The notes under the pieces are model-generated. The model saw nothing but the letters and a program-made list of their open reading frames with translations. It had not been told where the DNA came from and made no database searches. Shown piece by piece: positions 5,472-6,000 of a stretch of DNA of 6,000 nt. Source of the stretch: Acidobacteriaceae bacterium (GTDB lineage Bacteria > Acidobacteriota > Terriglobia > Terriglobales > Acidobacteriaceae); contig PLBD01000121.1 in NCBI GenBank assembly GCA_003135315.1, positions 1-6,000 on the forward strand, written 5' to 3'. The position numbers and the translations under genes were made by a program. Each line of letters begins with the position of its first letter. Position 1 is the first letter of the stretch.

Positions 5472-6000
5472 ATGGCAGAAAAAGAGAAGAAACCTGAATT
5501 TGTAGTGACCGATCGCCGACTCTTCAGCACCGACGGCGAGCTGCGTCAGGACGTGGTGGAAGCCGAGGAACGTCGCGAGGAACGTGAGCGCGAAACCAGG
5601 GAAGCGCAGCAGCGCGTGAATGAAGAGCGCGCGGCGCAAAACCACGCCCCGCAAACCGCGCCTGTTGCCGCAGCAGCATCGCCTGAGGAGCCGGAGGTCC
5701 AGGCCCCGAGCGCACAGGAGCAGCAGGCCTCGGCTGCGGCGTACAAGGAGTCCACGCGCGAGATTGACGCCGAAATCGAGAAGGAGATGCGCAAGCAGGG
5801 CCAGCCGCATCGCGCGCAGGACTTCGAGATAACCTTCGAGAAATTCATCGCGTCGTTGTACATGACGTCGCTGATGCAGCTTGGACTGGCGGCGCCGCAG
5901 GGGGCAAAGCCGGAAGTAGATTTGCTGGGCGCGCGCCAGACCATCGACACGATCGCCCTGTTGCAGGAGAAGACCAAAGGCAACCTGACGCCCGCGGAAG
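5472..6000 (+). CDS. DUF1844 domain-containing protein (5' part, runs off the window)
   Basis: An open frame from ATG 5472 continues to the window end (176 complete codons) with no stop. The N-terminus MAEKEKKPEFVVTDRRLFST resembles the start of DUF1844 proteins (xVTDRRxF followed by an acidic stretch). Residues 30-56 are very rich in Glu and Arg (AEERREERERE...), probably a charged helix or coiled coil. Residues 57-92 are a low-complexity Ala/Pro/Gln/Glu linker. From about residue 118 comes the DUF1844 core: DFEITFEKFIASLYMTSLMQLG, then LLGARQTIDTIALLQEKT and KGNLTPAE, matching the family's conserved ARQTID-I-LLEEKT-GNLT pattern. The core helix is hydrophobic, but there is no signal peptide. 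Function is unknown. It may be co-transcribed with ygfZ through the 147-bp gap. Confidence 0.85.
   Translation, partial: MAEKEKKPEFVVTDRRLFSTDGELRQDVVEAEERREERERETREAQQRVNEERAAQNHAPQTAPVAAAASPEEPEVQAPSAQEQQASAAAYKESTREIDAEIEKEMRKQGQPHRAQDFEITFEKFIASLYMTSLMQLGLAAPQGAKPEVDLLGARQTIDTIALLQEKTKGNLTPAE

Noticed and set aside
5346..5983. Overlapping minus-strand frames opposite the DUF1844 gene and the inverted-repeat element
   Set aside because: They run through the repeat element or consist of Arg/Ala/Ser-rich sequence typical of antisense reading of GC-rich genes; the + strand frame has an AGGAG site and the DUF1844 motifs.

Overview
The window carries the core of a phosphate-starvation (Pho) regulon and two unrelated housekeeping-type genes, all on the + strand. 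The GC-rich coding DNA, the gene content, the ALA|Q-type signal peptide and the intergenic stem-loop repeats fit an Acidobacteriota genome (Terriglobia, Koribacter-like). This is inference from style; no rRNA or other taxonomic marker is present.

Layout. Bases 1-38 are the last codons of an OmpR/PhoB-type response regulator. It is followed 13 nt later by phoR (52-1779), a full-length membrane histidine kinase. A 443-bp gap follows. Its first half holds a cluster of small hairpins with different stems but a shared TGAA-type loop. Its second half holds a four-unit, 11-bp-period Pho box, a -10 element and a structured leader for phoU (2223-2951). phoU ends in an intrinsic terminator that contains its own stop codon. 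A second four-unit Pho box, at the same distance from its -10 hexamer, drives pstS (real start probably GTG 3127, stop 4137). After a short gap with a heptamer tandem repeat comes ygfZ (4269-5324), which appears leaderless behind a perfect TATAAT. The gap after ygfZ is almost entirely one 136-bp element with 28-bp imperfect terminal inverted repeats. Then comes the start of a DUF1844-family gene (5472 to beyond the window end).

How the genes fit together. PhoR and the upstream regulator form the two-component system. PhoU would signal phosphate sufficiency to PhoR, and PstS is the periplasmic phosphate receptor of the Pst ABC transporter. The two Pho boxes imply that phoU and pstS are separate transcription units, both activated by the regulator whose C-terminus begins the window. 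pstC, pstA and pstB are not in the window and do not follow pstS, so the usual pstSCAB-phoU order is broken here. ygfZ and the DUF1844 gene have no visible link to phosphate.

The most interesting features are non-coding: the matched pair of Pho boxes, the hairpin family with covarying stems, and the terminal-inverted-repeat element, which carries a further member of that hairpin family.
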